A model generated the notes under the pieces. The model was not told the origin of the DNA. It saw nothing but the letters and a program-made list of their open reading frames with translations, and did no database searches. DNA of 64,000 nt. Source: Paraburkholderia silviterrae (GTDB taxonomy: Bacteria > Pseudomonadota > Gammaproteobacteria > Burkholderiales > Burkholderiaceae). Of this stretch, positions 49,222 to 58,550 are shown piece by piece. The stretch lies in the NCBI RefSeq assembly GCF_004353915.1, contig NZ_SMRP01000019.1:62001-126000 (forward strand). The letters run 5' to 3'. Position 1 is the stretch's first letter. Each line of letters opens with the position of its first letter. Made by a program: the position numbers and the translations under genes.

Positions 49222-49945
49222 TCAGACGGCAGCCATCTTCTCCTGTGCCCAGGCGACCGCTGCACGGCCCGGCGCGGCGCCTGTGACGCGCACCCGGTCC
49301 GCGAGCTCAAGCACGCGCGGACCAATCAGCGCGACCTCATCGAGAACGGCCTGCGCATTGGTGGCACCGAGATACTCTCGGACGCAGCTGATGATGCCGC
49401 CGGCATTCACCAGAAAGTCCGGCGCGTAAAAGATGCCGCGCCGCTGCAGCGTGTCGCCGTTGTCGAGCGATAGCAGCTGATGGTTCGCACCGCCAGCAAT
49501 GACCTTGAAGTGGAACTGCGCGGCAACCGTCTCAGTAATCGAACCGCCAAGCGCACACGGCGCGAATACGTCCGCGTGGACGCCGGCGATGCGCCCGACA
49601 TCGGCCACCTGTGCACCGAACAGCTCCCGGGCGCGGGTGGTTCGGCCCGCATCGATATCGGCCACAATGAGTTGTGCCCCCGCTTGATGCAAGCGCCGAT
49701 GGATTGCCGCCATAGGCCTCATCCGCACGAGGAATGCCGCTCACCCACGATGTTTCAGACTGCACGGCGCGCATGTCGTCTGCCGTGGTGCCGACGTCCT
49801 CGGCCGTAATGTAGATGCCGTTCAGCGAATGCACAAGGCGGCCGAATGCCTTGAAAAGTTAGTCCGATCGAGCGACTCGGGGCGACGCAGGATGACGGCC
49901 TTGCCGCCGCAAGGCGTTGATTGCATGTGGAAGCGCTTGCCGGTT
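49222..49945 (-). pseudogene. Leucine/phenylalanine/valine dehydrogenase pseudogene
   Basis: Pieces of a Glu/Leu/Phe/Val dehydrogenase follow each other in three frames: GGKAVILRRPESLDR (about 49900), LFKAFGRLVHSLNGIYITAE with DVGTTADDMRAVQSETSWVS (about 49830-49750), and RRLHQAGAQLIVADIDAGRT through AAVAWAQEKMAAV (49690-49222). Two frameshifts and an internal deletion have removed the nucleotide-binding Gly loop and the N-terminus. The gene is clearly dead. Confidence 0.8.
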
Positions 49946-50063
49946 AGTTGCAACAGTATTTTGGGCAGCAGCTCTATGCAGTGCCCTGCTCATCCCCCCT
50001 CGGTGGCGTTAGCCTGGATTCTTCGCACTCCGGCGCGCCAAGTCCGTCGTTCACCCGGTTCGT

Positions 50064-50708
50064 TCACTGAGGTGCGGCACTCAAAGCTTTCCACACGGCT
50101 TTCGTTGCAACGCGCAGCGTAGCCAGATCGGGAAGGCTGTCTCCCGTGCGACGGATGTAGACCATCAATCCCTGCAGGTGCGACAGGATTAATGCGCCAC
50201 GCAAAACGCACTCTCCTGACGTGAGCGTGGGATTTATTTTCGCGACCAGGGCCGCAAACACCTCCTGGAATTCGCCGTTAATCTCCGCCATCAACTCCTT
50301 CACGAAGGCTTCACTTTCGGCCAGACTCCAACACTGCAGCGCGAAAGGACTTATCGTGCTGGCGGGGTTGGTCAGTTCTGCAAAGACGTCGTCGACCAGC
50401 GCGTCGAGGGCAGCTTCTGGCGTGATCTTGCTCTTGGCCAGCGCCTTGTATCGTTCGAGATACCGTTTGGCCATCTCCTTGATTGTGCTTTGCAGCAGGT
50501 TATCCCGCGTGCCGAAGTAATGCTGCAATGTACTCAGACGAATACCAGCGTCGCCCGCGACCCGGGTCTGGGTAAATCCCGCATTCCCTTCGGAAGCAAA
50601 GATTCTGATTGAAACCTCCAGAATTTCGGGCACACGGGTCGCCCGGTTTCCACGCCGCTTCGGCTCCCGCCCTCGAATCCCGACTGACGGGATGGTTAGC
50701 TCTTTCAT
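50064..50708 (-). CDS. TetR-family transcriptional regulator
   Basis: A 214-residue regulator from the ATG at 50708 (MKELTIPSVGIRGREPKRRG). The N-terminal HTH is typical: ILEVSIRIFASEGNAGFTQT, RVAGDAGIRLSTLQHYFGTR. The C-terminal domain is helical (ALDALVDDVFAELTNPASTI, SHLQGLMVYIRR). Its target is unknown; it is followed downstream only by the decayed leucine dehydrogenase. A 9-bp inverted pair GCTACCAAT/ATTGGTAGC lies upstream at 50844 and 50954. Confidence 0.88.
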   Translation of the reverse strand: MKELTIPSVGIRGREPKRRGNRATRVPEILEVSIRIFASEGNAGFTQTRVAGDAGIRLSTLQHYFGTRDNLLQSTIKEMAKRYLERYKALAKSKITPEAALDALVDDVFAELTNPASTISPFALQCWSLAESEAFVKELMAEINGEFQEVFAALVAKINPTLTSGECVLRGALILSHLQGLMVYIRRTGDSLPDLATLRVATKAVWKALSAAPQ

Positions 50709-51176
50709 CACGCTCCCAGGGAAACCGCCGTCCCAGACATTCACGCCGCTTTCCCACACACAGGACCTGTCACGACGCCACCTGGTCCGGCGGACATGGC
50801 CCACACCGACTGTTCCAGTACGATTTTTATTAAAAGCGTTGCTGCTACCAATTACTCTAGGCAGTCTCACCTAAAAAAGAAAGGCGATGTCCGTCGCCGT
50901 TAGCCGTCCGGCCTATGCCTATTGGTGTTTTTCCCAACTATGCCACCTTGATTATTGGTAGCTCTACCTCTAGTATTTGGTAAGCCAACCTATTTATTCT
51001 GCATACGAGAATGTCGGTATGGCCCTGTCGCATTGCACTGCCCCGCATCGGCGAGATGCGACGGTGGTCGTCGCGCAGCAGATCAACCCAACGCCGTGTC
51101 GAAGGTCCAGCGCGTCAACCGCTCGCGCTCGGGTCAGGGAACACGAGGCGACCGGGAACGCGATGAAGGGTAGGAA
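50709..51176. other. AT-rich promoter region upstream of the TetR gene
   Basis: No gene. It contains GCTACCAAT at 50844-50852 and its inverse ATTGGTAGC at 50954-50962, which could be half-sites of a regulator, but the 101-base spacing is long. Confidence 0.35.
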
Positions 51177-51437
51177 ATGAACACGTGTGAGCACTCCCTG
51201 CGTTGGCTGATCGAGAAATGGTTTGCGCCGACCTCGACCATGCCCGTTCGGCTGACCAGATTCAGTCGTGAGCAAGCGAATCATCGGCGCTTTGTCTGCG
51301 TCGAGGGGTTGCGAAACGGCGGCTCGCTCGAAATTTTCTTCTTTCGCCACCGCGACGGTTCGTGGCGTGTGTTCCCTCCGGTGATCGAGCGGCCGACCTT
51401 GCGAACTGACCGTCCCCATCCAGTTCAGGCCTGCTGA
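51177..51437 (+). CDS. Small hypothetical protein
   Basis: An 86-residue protein (NTCEHSLRWLIEKWFAPTST, RFVCVEGLRNGGSLEIFFFR, HRDGSWRVFPPVIERP). The start follows GGGTAGGAA. The alternating aromatic and charged pattern looks like a small beta-rich globular protein. No family recognised; no signal peptide. Confidence 0.55.
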   Translation: MNTCEHSLRWLIEKWFAPTSTMPVRLTRFSREQANHRRFVCVEGLRNGGSLEIFFFRHRDGSWRVFPPVIERPTLRTDRPHPVQAC

Positions 51438-51513
51438 TCAACCAGATCACGTCACTGTGTGCCGCTCCATGACGTTCGACCCTCTACCTACCGTCTAGCG
51501 AAAGGAGCTTTTC

Positions 51514-51708
51514 GTGGACATCCTAAACATTGCGACTGAATCAGGATTGCTTGTCACGCTCGACGGCAGGATCGGATGCCAGGAATATCGGAGCGTGCAC
51601 GGCTCCATTCAGGCTCTACAACGATTCGCAGATGCACTGCTTGCCTCGAGCGTAGTAGACGACGCGCGCCCACGCTCCCGGTTGGATTTTTCGCCCAACG
51701 AGCCATAA
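51514..51708 (+). CDS. Small hypothetical protein with GTG start
   Basis: A 64-residue protein (DILNIATESGLLVTLDGRIG, CQEYRSVHGSIQALQRFADA). The GTG start follows a good ribosome-binding site, AAAGGAG, at an 8-base spacing, which supports real translation. No recognisable domain. Confidence 0.55.
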   Translation: MDILNIATESGLLVTLDGRIGCQEYRSVHGSIQALQRFADALLASSVVDDARPRSRLDFSPNEP

Positions 51709-51894
51709 TTTTCAGCTTCGAACCGGCCCGCAACCTGGCTCAGTGCTTTCGTGTCGCAAGCGCTGCAATAGCGTAGAGATGTGGATGTGGGTGATCAAGA
51801 ATAGCGCTACCCCGGCCGGAGATCCTTCGATTTCGCCCGCGCCGCCATGGCCCTTCCGGGCTCTGGCTGGTCTGGAGTTGAGGGGGGGCCGGCT

Positions 51895-52315
51895 GTACGC
51901 TGCCGCCTTCAATTCGATGGTGGGATATTGCCCATCTGACGATGCAGCGACTGAACACGTCCGGGACCACAGCGAGTTACAGAAACCCTTCGCCAGTCGG
52001 GATTTAGCTGGCGTCCGCGACCCACAGCGCGTTCGCCGCCTCGGCACAGTAGTGCCGGCGCACCAGATCGGGAGCACGCCGTACTCCCATGCGTTGCCGC
52101 GTGGTTTGTGGTCAGCGCCGCCGGCTCACGCCATGCAAGCCGGCCAGGCGCGTCAGGCCTGCGACCCGCTTGCGTCTTACATGCACACCTTCATGCGCGA
52201 GCTGCACATGAATACGTGGTGCCCCATACGTGCCGCGCGAACTCGCATGCAGCGTGCGGATGTGCGCGAGCAGTTGTGCATCGCTACACGATCGTTTTGA
52301 TGGCGCACGCAAAGA
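51895..52315 (-). pseudogene. IS3-family transposase (OrfB) remnant
   Basis: The minus strand reads SDAQLLAHIRTLHASSRGTY, GAPRIHVQLAHEGVHVRRKR, AGLTRLAGLHGVSRRR, the HTH_21 region of IS3 OrfB. After a frameshift, in other frames, come LWVADAS and LAVVPDVFSRCIVRWAISHH (the first catalytic-domain block). The rest of the DDE domain and OrfA are missing. Confidence 0.75.
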
Positions 52316-52417
52316 CTCAGCAGTGACGAGGTTTGTATGCGCCTGACCAGCCGATTCGGGTCCGCGTGCGGCCGATCGCCGGCAGTGAGAGGCCGGCCAA
52401 GCGCAGTCTGTCGGAAT

Positions 52418-52723
52418 TTATGCGCCGAAGTAGTCGAATTCCGGCGTCACGCGCTGAATATCTGTGACCGAGAGCGTGATGCGCTCGCCGGTTGCAGATG
52501 CTGCTCGATATTGTTGCACGGCCGTTAGAAGTCGACGTTTGTTCAACTCGAACGCGAGTCGCACCTGCTGTACGGTCTCTTTGCGAGCGCCGAACTCTTC
52601 GCAAACGACATCAAATGGCAGCGCGAAGGCGCGGTATCCCCAGCCGAACCCATAGGCGGAAAACCACACCGCTGAGTCGGCGAAAAGAATGGGGTCGGTA
52701 ATGACCGTACGTGGCTGATCCAT
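52418..52723 (-). CDS. DUF1488-like small protein
   Basis: A 101-residue protein from the ATG at 52723 (DQPRTVITDPILFADSAVWF). The end, VRLAFELNKRRLLTAVQQYR then GERITLSVTDIQRVTPEFDY, resembles DUF1488 proteins, small cytoplasmic proteins of unknown role. It follows the LrgB gene by 62 bases on the same strand. The longer open frame to 53431 is a shadow of lrgB. Confidence 0.6.
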   Translation of the reverse strand: MDQPRTVITDPILFADSAVWFSAYGFGWGYRAFALPFDVVCEEFGARKETVQQVRLAFELNKRRLLTAVQQYRAASATGERITLSVTDIQRVTPEFDYFGA

Positions 52724-52785
52724 CGCATTCACCTGCGTCGACACGACGCCACAGGCGGCGGGCCGCCGGAGTGGCCATATGGCGG

Positions 52786-53526
52786 CTATGTCGACACCCA
52801 TGCCATCACGATCGGGAAAACGACCGGCAGCACGAAGGCCGACAGGACGCCGTTCACCGCCATGCCGAGCCCAGCGAACGCCCCTGCCTCCTCGCTGATC
52901 TGGAGCGCACGCGCGGTGCCAATGCCGTGAGCGGCAATGCCTAATGCAAATCCACACACATCGTCGCGGCGAACACCGAGCGAGCCAAGCACAAAGCTTC
53001 CGAGCACCGCGCCCAAAATGCCGGTGGCAATGACCATGGTTGCTGCCAACGGCGGAACGCCGCCTATCGTGGCTGAAATCAACATGGCGATGGCCGCCGT
53101 GACTGACTTGGGTGCGATGGAAGCAACTGTCCTCGCCGGCAGACCCAGCATCATGGCAATCGTCACCGCCGAAACTACGGCAGTGACCGACCCTGCCACG
53201 AGGCCAGCGAGAAGCGGCACGAGGGCGCCGCGAAGCTTCGGCATCTGTCGGTGGAGCGGTACGGCAAGCGCAACAATAGCCGGACCCAACAGGAAGTGAA
53301 CGAATCTCGCTCCGTCGAAATAGGTACTGTATGGCGTACCTGTCAATCTGAGAAGGCCGATGAGAAGCGCAACGGAGATCGCAACGGGATTGGCCAATGG
53401 ATTTCGCCGGGCCAGCGCGTGCAGCCTGCACGCGACCAGATAGACACCAAGCGTCGCGGTGAGCGCCGGCACTGGCGAACTACTGATGAACGCGGTTGCG
53501 ATACCGGGCATGTCCTGAATATTCAT
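52786..53526 (-). CDS. lrgB: LrgB-family membrane protein
   Basis: A 246-residue membrane protein with about seven TM segments. LrgB motifs: FLLGPAIVALAVPLHRQMPK, ASIAPKSVTAAIAMLISATI and GFALGIAAHGIGTARALQIS. I choose the ATG at 53526 (MNIQDMPGI); one at 53544 is possible. LrgB acts with LrgA in holin/antiholin-like control of murein hydrolase activity or, in other species, in glycolate or pyruvate transport. It follows lrgA by 17 bases. Confidence 0.92.
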   Translation of the reverse strand: MNIQDMPGIATAFISSSPVPALTATLGVYLVACRLHALARRNPLANPVAISVALLIGLLRLTGTPYSTYFDGARFVHFLLGPAIVALAVPLHRQMPKLRGALVPLLAGLVAGSVTAVVSAVTIAMMLGLPARTVASIAPKSVTAAIAMLISATIGGVPPLAATMVIATGILGAVLGSFVLGSLGVRRDDVCGFALGIAAHGIGTARALQISEEAGAFAGLGMAVNGVLSAFVLPVVFPIVMAWVST

Positions 53527-53543
53527 GACAATTTCCCTTCCCA

Positions 53544-54005
53544 TCAGTCCGGGTGGGCATCAGCGTGATTGCTGGCTTGCATCTCGTCTACAGGCGCCTT
53601 CTTTCGTTCGGCTCGCTCCATCAACGCTCTGGTGACGAGAGCCGCGACGGCGATTGCCAGGATGGTGCTGACAGTCAGGGCAACTCCGATCGCCAGTAGT
53701 TGAACCTTCAGCTCGTCAGCGAATACCATGACGCCGACTCCGGCGGGAACGAAGAGAAGCGAAAGATGATTCAGCAAGCTGCGCGACACGCTTTCGACAT
53801 GTTGCAGGAGAGATGGTGCCGCGCACAGTACGCACAGGAAAAGGACCATCCCGAGAACAGGGCCGGGAACGGGCGCCGCGGTTGCGTACGAGATCGTCTC
53901 ACCCAGACACTGGAACGCAAGCAGCACGCAAAATGTCTTGACCACCGACGCCTCTGAAGACGCCCGCGGAGTCGAACCTACGGTTTTGGAGTGCAGCAAA
54001 TTCAT
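53544..54005 (-). CDS. lrgA: CidA/LrgA-family membrane protein
   Basis: A 153-residue protein from the ATG at 54005 behind AAAGGAG. Four TM segments with the family pattern LGETISYATAAPVPGPVLGM and LFVPAGVGVMVFADELKVQL. The first 25 residues and the last 25 are polar and charged. It forms an operon with lrgB. No lytS/lytR pair is nearby, so regulation is unknown. Confidence 0.92.
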   Translation of the reverse strand: MNLLHSKTVGSTPRASSEASVVKTFCVLLAFQCLGETISYATAAPVPGPVLGMVLFLCVLCAAPSLLQHVESVSRSLLNHLSLLFVPAGVGVMVFADELKVQLLAIGVALTVSTILAIAVAALVTRALMERAERKKAPVDEMQASNHADAHPD

Positions 54006-54605
54006 GTGACTCTCCTTTCCGGGGTGTGTTTGAGCGATCGAAGTGTGCGAATGACATAGCGCGGGACCGGGAGCATGCGGGGCCGGTTGCCGTTGAATTG
54101 CACCGGGATAAGCATTTTTTATTCCAATGACCGTCGCACCACGTGCGCCGCGCTCGATCACGGTCTCAACGGAGAACGCCCGTCCGAATTGCATGATCGA
54201 GCGGGCGGCGGCAGCTTGCCAAAAGAAATGGCTGATGCACCTGGCAGTGGCCACCACTGTTTGGTCACTGCAAACAGTCGCAGCGTAATGTGTTCGCCAT
54301 CGCTCGACGGAGTTCTATCGGACACGACGACGAAGGTTGGCATCCCCACCGTCCGAGTTTCGGTGGAGCGCAGCTTCCGAAGGTGCCGTAAGGATTGCGC
54401 ATTTACGACTCGCACAGACAGGTGACCCGGTGATCGTTGAGGTGCACTTCGTGAGTCGGGTAGTCGCATTTTTCGGTTGATGCGTGCGTTCTCTGCTGCG
54501 TCGCACGTTTGAACGTCCCCGAGTGTCGGCCGACCGACTCATGTCGCCCCGTTGCCGCCAATCGGCGCGCCGGCGAGCGAATTGCAGCTGCCGAAGGTCC
54601 GCTGG
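54006..54605. other. Intergenic region upstream of lrgAB
   Basis: No gene is supported. Small overlapping minus-strand frames show no domain. The lrgA promoter is expected in the first 100-150 bases. Confidence 0.45.
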
Positions 54606-55151
54606 TCAGTCGTGATGCTCGCGGAACACCTTTTTACCTTCGAAGGTGACTTGCACGGCCTGCCCGCAGCTTGATTCACAGGGGGTCTTGTCTTCGGCCG
54701 GCGTAGATGACGGGACAGTCTCAGTGGCGATAAGGGCTTTGACGACAGTCCCGTCATCGCCAATGACCATTCTCAAGTCGAGCTCGACGCCGCTTGGGTA
54801 CTTGATGGCCATCGTACCAGTGCAATCGGGTTTCACCGTATAGGCACCCATCTGATCCGAATTGAAATCGGTCGTTTTCGGAACCCCGTTGATATTACCG
54901 AAGTCGGTGCGCGCGAAATGCGCTACGCCGTCGAACGTCACGATGGCGACGTCATCGAGGACAGATGGCGTGGCAAAAAGATGGGGCTTTCCTTGCGGTT
55001 CGATCAATCCCAGTACTTCCCCCTGGGCGCTAAACGCGTACGTTCCTTTTAGCGTCTCGGCCGAACACGTACTGGCGGCCCTTGCGCCGCCACTGAGAAG
55101 TAAAAGAACAACTGCTGTTGCAGGCAAAACGGTTAGATGCTTGCTTTTCAT
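54606..55151 (-). CDS. Secreted hypothetical protein
   Basis: A 181-residue exported protein. I choose the ATG at 55151 because GGAG stands six bases upstream; another lies at 55157. Signal peptide: KHLTVLPATAVVLLLLSGGA with cleavage near ARA-AS. The mature part (CSAETLKGTYAFSAQGEVLG, VAIVTFDGVAHFARTDFGNI, GAYTVKPDCTGTMAIKYPSG) looks like a beta-barrel-type secreted domain found in many proteobacterial hypothetical proteins. Function unknown. Confidence 0.75.
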   Translation of the reverse strand: MKSKHLTVLPATAVVLLLLSGGARAASTCSAETLKGTYAFSAQGEVLGLIEPQGKPHLFATPSVLDDVAIVTFDGVAHFARTDFGNINGVPKTTDFNSDQMGAYTVKPDCTGTMAIKYPSGVELDLRMVIGDDGTVVKALIATETVPSSTPAEDKTPCESSCGQAVQVTFEGKKVFREHHD

Positions 55152-55302
55152 GTTCATCTCCACGTCATGAACCGGGCGCTTAACTTGATTAGACGAAGAA
55201 GTTTCCTCATCCGAATGAACGGGGTGCACCACCATCGGGCGCAATACCGGCTGTGACGCGGCGCTGAACAACCGAAGATTCGGACGCCGCCGTTGAGGAC
55301 GC

Positions 55303-55340
55303 CCCCAGACGATCCATGCACGTTACCCGGATCGTCGGGG
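55303..55340 (-). terminator. Hairpin between the DUF4148 and the secreted-protein genes
   Basis: CCCC-A-GACGATCC at 55303-55315 pairs with GGATCGTC-GGGG at 55329-55340 (12 bp with one bulged A). It lies about 25 bases past the DUF4148 stop. There is no T-run. Confidence 0.4.
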
Positions 55341-55363
55341 CGGTGTCGGCGAACCGTCGGCGA

Positions 55364-55717
55364 TCAACTACCGAAGAAAAGGTTGCAGTAACTTACAGGG
55401 CCGACGCACGGCGCTGACGAGGGCTGCGAACCATGCTGGACACTGCCGGAATCCGAGGTGCCGTTGGCCGTCGTGCCGCCAACGTCGCTGTCGCCCGCCT
55501 GCTGGCCGTCCTGTGCAGCGATCTTCGCTTCAGCAGCCTGGATTTGCTCGGGATACTTTGTATGGTCGCCGTCGTCCAGGCGATAGCCTGCTTGCTCGAG
55601 GCGGATCATTTCCGCACGCACCTGCGCACCGGTGACGGGCGCGTTGCTCTGCGCGAAGCTGACGACTGGGCCGGCAAGCGCACAGCTGGCGAGGACAAGA
55701 TATGCAAGGGTTTTCAT
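55364..55717 (-). CDS. Secreted DUF4148-family protein (copy 2)
   Basis: A 117-residue exported protein: signal peptide KTLAYLVLASCALAGPVVSF, then the DUF4148 core TGAQVRAEMIRLEQAGYRLD with YPEQIQAAEAKIAAQ. The C-terminal tail has two Cys residues and Ser/Gly repeats, unlike copy 1 at 39214. The cores are similar enough to be paralogues of the same family. Confidence 0.88.
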   Translation of the reverse strand: MKTLAYLVLASCALAGPVVSFAQSNAPVTGAQVRAEMIRLEQAGYRLDDGDHTKYPEQIQAAEAKIAAQDGQQAGDSDVGGTTANGTSDSGSVQHGSQPSSAPCVGPVSYCNLFFGS

Positions 55718-56386
55718 AGTGAAGCTCCTTGAACCATGATTAACTTAGTAATCAGGATGCCTAATAGCATGCTGCAGCAGTTCGGCAGACAAACTGAAAG
55801 TTGTGGTTACTATGGGGTGTGGAGATGTCCGCGACTTAGCTGGCTTAACTCGGGCGTGTATCGCGGATCATGTCAATCTCCCTGAAAGTGAGGTGGAAAA
55901 CGGCGCGCATGTACGCACTGCGTTTTCCGCATCGCCCGGTTATGGAGCCGTACTCGCAACAGGCATTCGACAAGTGAGGAACACGAGCCAATGTGTGGTG
56001 ATTGAAGCCATCCTTGTGTCGAATTATGTTGCATTATTACGCCGTGTTACCGCGTCAGATGTCGTCATGCAGATAATTTGATGTTCGGCATTAAATGCTC
56101 CTTTGCGGGCGAATAAATGTTCGGTGTCGCTCTACGACTATTCGTTAGCGTGACTTCTCGATCAGCCGCTTTGACGGTCTTCCACCCAATGCCGGCACAG
56201 CAGGCACAAATATCAGGGAGGGACCGCCTGCGCGGATCACGAACTTTTGTTCGTCAAGAACAGAACACTCGTCCATCGACTTGCTGGTGCACCGCTAGCA
56301 CAATGGGGGTGTAGCCGCAGTTGATGCCCGGAGGCGTAGACCGTAATGAATTTGTCACTACCTCTCCCTGGCAACCACGGGGAGCG
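55718..56386. other. Gene-poor stretch before the ISKra4-like gene
   Basis: Two small plus-strand frames (55803-56081 and 56117-56314) have no recognisable domain and weak starts. GC falls in this region. No gene is supported. Confidence 0.4.
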
Positions 56387-57190
56387 TTAAAAACCTTGGA
56401 GTAGTGTTTCGGCGGCCCGTCTGAACTCGTCGAGGACGACGGCGACCTCGATCGGTATCGCTTTCGGGCGTCGCCTGATCATTTCAATTCTCTCGTGCAA
56501 GTCGCCATTTATCACAGCGCGCCGGACCTGCGCGAGAAGATGAACTCCACGCGGTGACCATCGCATATGTTGTCGCTTGCACATGCGCTGGTTCAGGATC
56601 TGGTTGACCGCAGATTCGGTCATCGCAGTCGAGATCGGTTCACCATCTCGATGTCGTTTCCCGTAGCTAACCGTTGATCCACCGTTGGCTTTCACATACG
56701 CAACAAGCTCGCGATCCCTGTAGCCCAGTTGTGTAAGACTATCGGCAAACTTTGGTGTCTGCGGGACAACGAGACGACAGATCGTCAAGACTTCTCGCGT
56801 TCGGCTCGCCGCCTTCACAGCGCTACCGTGCCAGAAACACCAACCGAGCTTGTCGATCCGGGCAGCCAACATGCGCTTTGCTTCGTTCTCAGGTTCAGAC
56901 ATCGCGCGGATGCCTTTGACAATCTGTTCAAGAGCTGAACTAACCAGCCCATCAACGTGCTTTGGATCTAAATTGAACAAGGGAAAGCGACTCAGCAAGG
57001 CCGTTTGCTGAGTTGGGTGAGCGTATCGCATGATCCGGACGCAGTCTGGATGTCGAATGAAATGGTGTCCATGTTCCATTCTCCGGATCTGCCAACATGT
57101 CCGAAACCACAGGTAACGCCACCAGTGTCGCACCGCAACTCGAAGGCAAAGAAATTTTGATGGCGAGAAGCGGCCCGTTTCGCGCTTCAC
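56387..57190 (-). mobile_element. ISKra4-family transposase, probably truncated
   Basis: A 267-codon frame. The C-terminal half has the ISKra4 pattern: RIDKLGWCFWHGSAVKAASR, LVAYVKANGGSTVSYGKRHR, DGEPISTAMTESAVNQILNQ, RMCKRQHMRWSPRGVHLLAQ. Full-length members are about 450 residues, so the N-terminal part is missing or replaced. The last 44 coding bases recur at 39728-39771. I see no terminal inverted repeats, so the element is likely immobile. Confidence 0.7.
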
Positions 57191-57217
57191 GCGTTGCTCT
57201 CTACTGAAAACGGACCT

Positions 57218-57505
57218 TCAGGGCAAGCAATCACGGATGGCGAACAGCAGATCGAGGTGCCTTTCAACGAGCAAGGGCATGGTTGATTCGCCGCTCATCC
57301 ATCGAACGATGGTGCGGCGGTCGTAGCCCGAATACTCAGCGAATGTCGCCTGGCTCCAGCCGTCGCGCGCCAATGAGGCAACAACAATCGATCCGCTCTC
57401 CGATATGACCGAAGCCCGTTGCAGCGACGCGGACGGGCTCGCGCGCACAGTCAATCTCTCTGCCTCCGGGTTCGTCTGGCATCGGACTCGCCGTGCGCGT
57501 GGCAT
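57218..57505 (-). CDS. Small HTH (XRE-like) protein
   Basis: A 95-residue protein from the ATG at 57505 (a TTG at 57541 overlaps the upstream gene). The C-terminal half has a helix-turn-helix pattern: IVVASLARDGWSQATFAEYS, GYDRRTIVRWMSGESTMPLL. The N-terminal half is Arg/Ser-rich and poorly conserved-looking. It directly follows the PHB depolymerase gene. It may be a remnant of a larger regulator. Confidence 0.5.
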   Translation of the reverse strand: MPRARRVRCQTNPEAERLTVRASPSASLQRASVISESGSIVVASLARDGWSQATFAEYSGYDRRTIVRWMSGESTMPLLVERHLDLLFAIRDCLP

Positions 57506-57527
57506 CCGTCGTGCACGTGTGAATGCA

Positions 57528-58550
57528 TTATGGCTTATCAAGCAGCCGGCCGACCATGGCGTGAACCGCGGTAAGCTGCGAACCCGACTTCAACGCATAG
57601 TCCTGACCGGTATAACCGAACCAGTCCCAGCACCCATCCGGATTGAACGGAATCGTGGACGCATTCACCTGCGGGTACAGCACGATGATGTTGTTCGTAT
57701 CGGCCCAGTAGTTATATCCTGTGTTCGCGTAGAAATCGTCACCGACCACCGCCGCCGATTGCTTACATCCGTGGAAAGCGACGTGCACCTTGCACGCCGC
57801 GCCTTGATCGCAGGATTTCGGCACATAGACAAACCCCGTATCAGCCATGCCGGTGGCGGACGTTGCAAATTCGCGCTGATCGAACGGCAGGATTCTCCCG
57901 CTCAGGCTGTGCGCCGGCGGGTTCAGCGTCCCGTAGATCTGCTTCAGCAACGCACCGGCCTGGTCGTATTTTTTCTTGCCGATCGCGCAGTGATTGATGT
58001 AAGGGGGCGCATTATCAGAGCACACGTTGCCGAACGACGGCGCAATGAATGCGTGACCGGCCGGGACGCTGTTCACATAAAGCAGGTTCGATTGAGGGAC
58101 GCCCGCCTCCTCGAAGAACGAGACTGTCGCATCGACTGCCTGCTGGTGAACGACGGTATCCTTTGTACCACTGAACACATAGATCCGTGCCTTTTTCAGG
58201 TTCGACAGCGGATCGATCTGATTCAACGACGCAAAGCCTGCGGCCGCGGTTACCATCAGCGCCGGGTTCGGCGGCACGAACGGAACCTGGCCCATGCAGA
58301 TGGTGGCGTTGAGAATGTTCCCGGCCGCACAGTAATACGGGCCGCCCGCCACCACACCGGCCCCGACTACTGAGCCCGAATACGCGACCTGGTACTGGAC
58401 CGCCATGAAGGCACCCGACGATAGGCCGGACACCGATGTCTGTGACGGATCGCCATGGTATGGCGGCAGCGCGTTAGCGGCTAGCGCGGCACGTGTGAAC
58501 GCGAAGGTGACTGCAAGGGCGCAAATGGCAGCGCTGCGAAGCGATTTCAT
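57528..58550 (-). CDS. Exported PHB depolymerase-family esterase
   Basis: A 340-residue exported protein from the ATG at 58550 behind AGGAG. Signal peptide: SLRSAAICALAVTFAFTRAA. The lipase box is VSGLSSGAFMAVQYQ (Ser nucleophile), Asp is in SGTKDTVVHQQAVD, and the late segment HVAFHGCKQSAAVVGDDFYA carries a conserved His and Cys. It matches single-domain poly(3-hydroxyalkanoate) depolymerase-like enzymes without a C-terminal substrate-binding domain. It could release hydroxybutyrate from external or periplasmic polymer. Confidence 0.88.
   Translation of the reverse strand: MKSLRSAAICALAVTFAFTRAALAANALPPYHGDPSQTSVSGLSSGAFMAVQYQVAYSGSVVGAGVVAGGPYYCAAGNILNATICMGQVPFVPPNPALMVTAAAGFASLNQIDPLSNLKKARIYVFSGTKDTVVHQQAVDATVSFFEEAGVPQSNLLYVNSVPAGHAFIAPSFGNVCSDNAPPYINHCAIGKKKYDQAGALLKQIYGTLNPPAHSLSGRILPFDQREFATSATGMADTGFVYVPKSCDQGAACKVHVAFHGCKQSAAVVGDDFYANTGYNYWADTNNIIVLYPQVNASTIPFNPDGCWDWFGYTGQDYALKSGSQLTAVHAMVGRLLDKP

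Noticed and set aside
50844-50962. GCTACCAAT/ATTGGTAGC as a TetR operator
   Set aside because: The half-sites are 101 bases apart, too far for one TetR dimer; reported only as a note.
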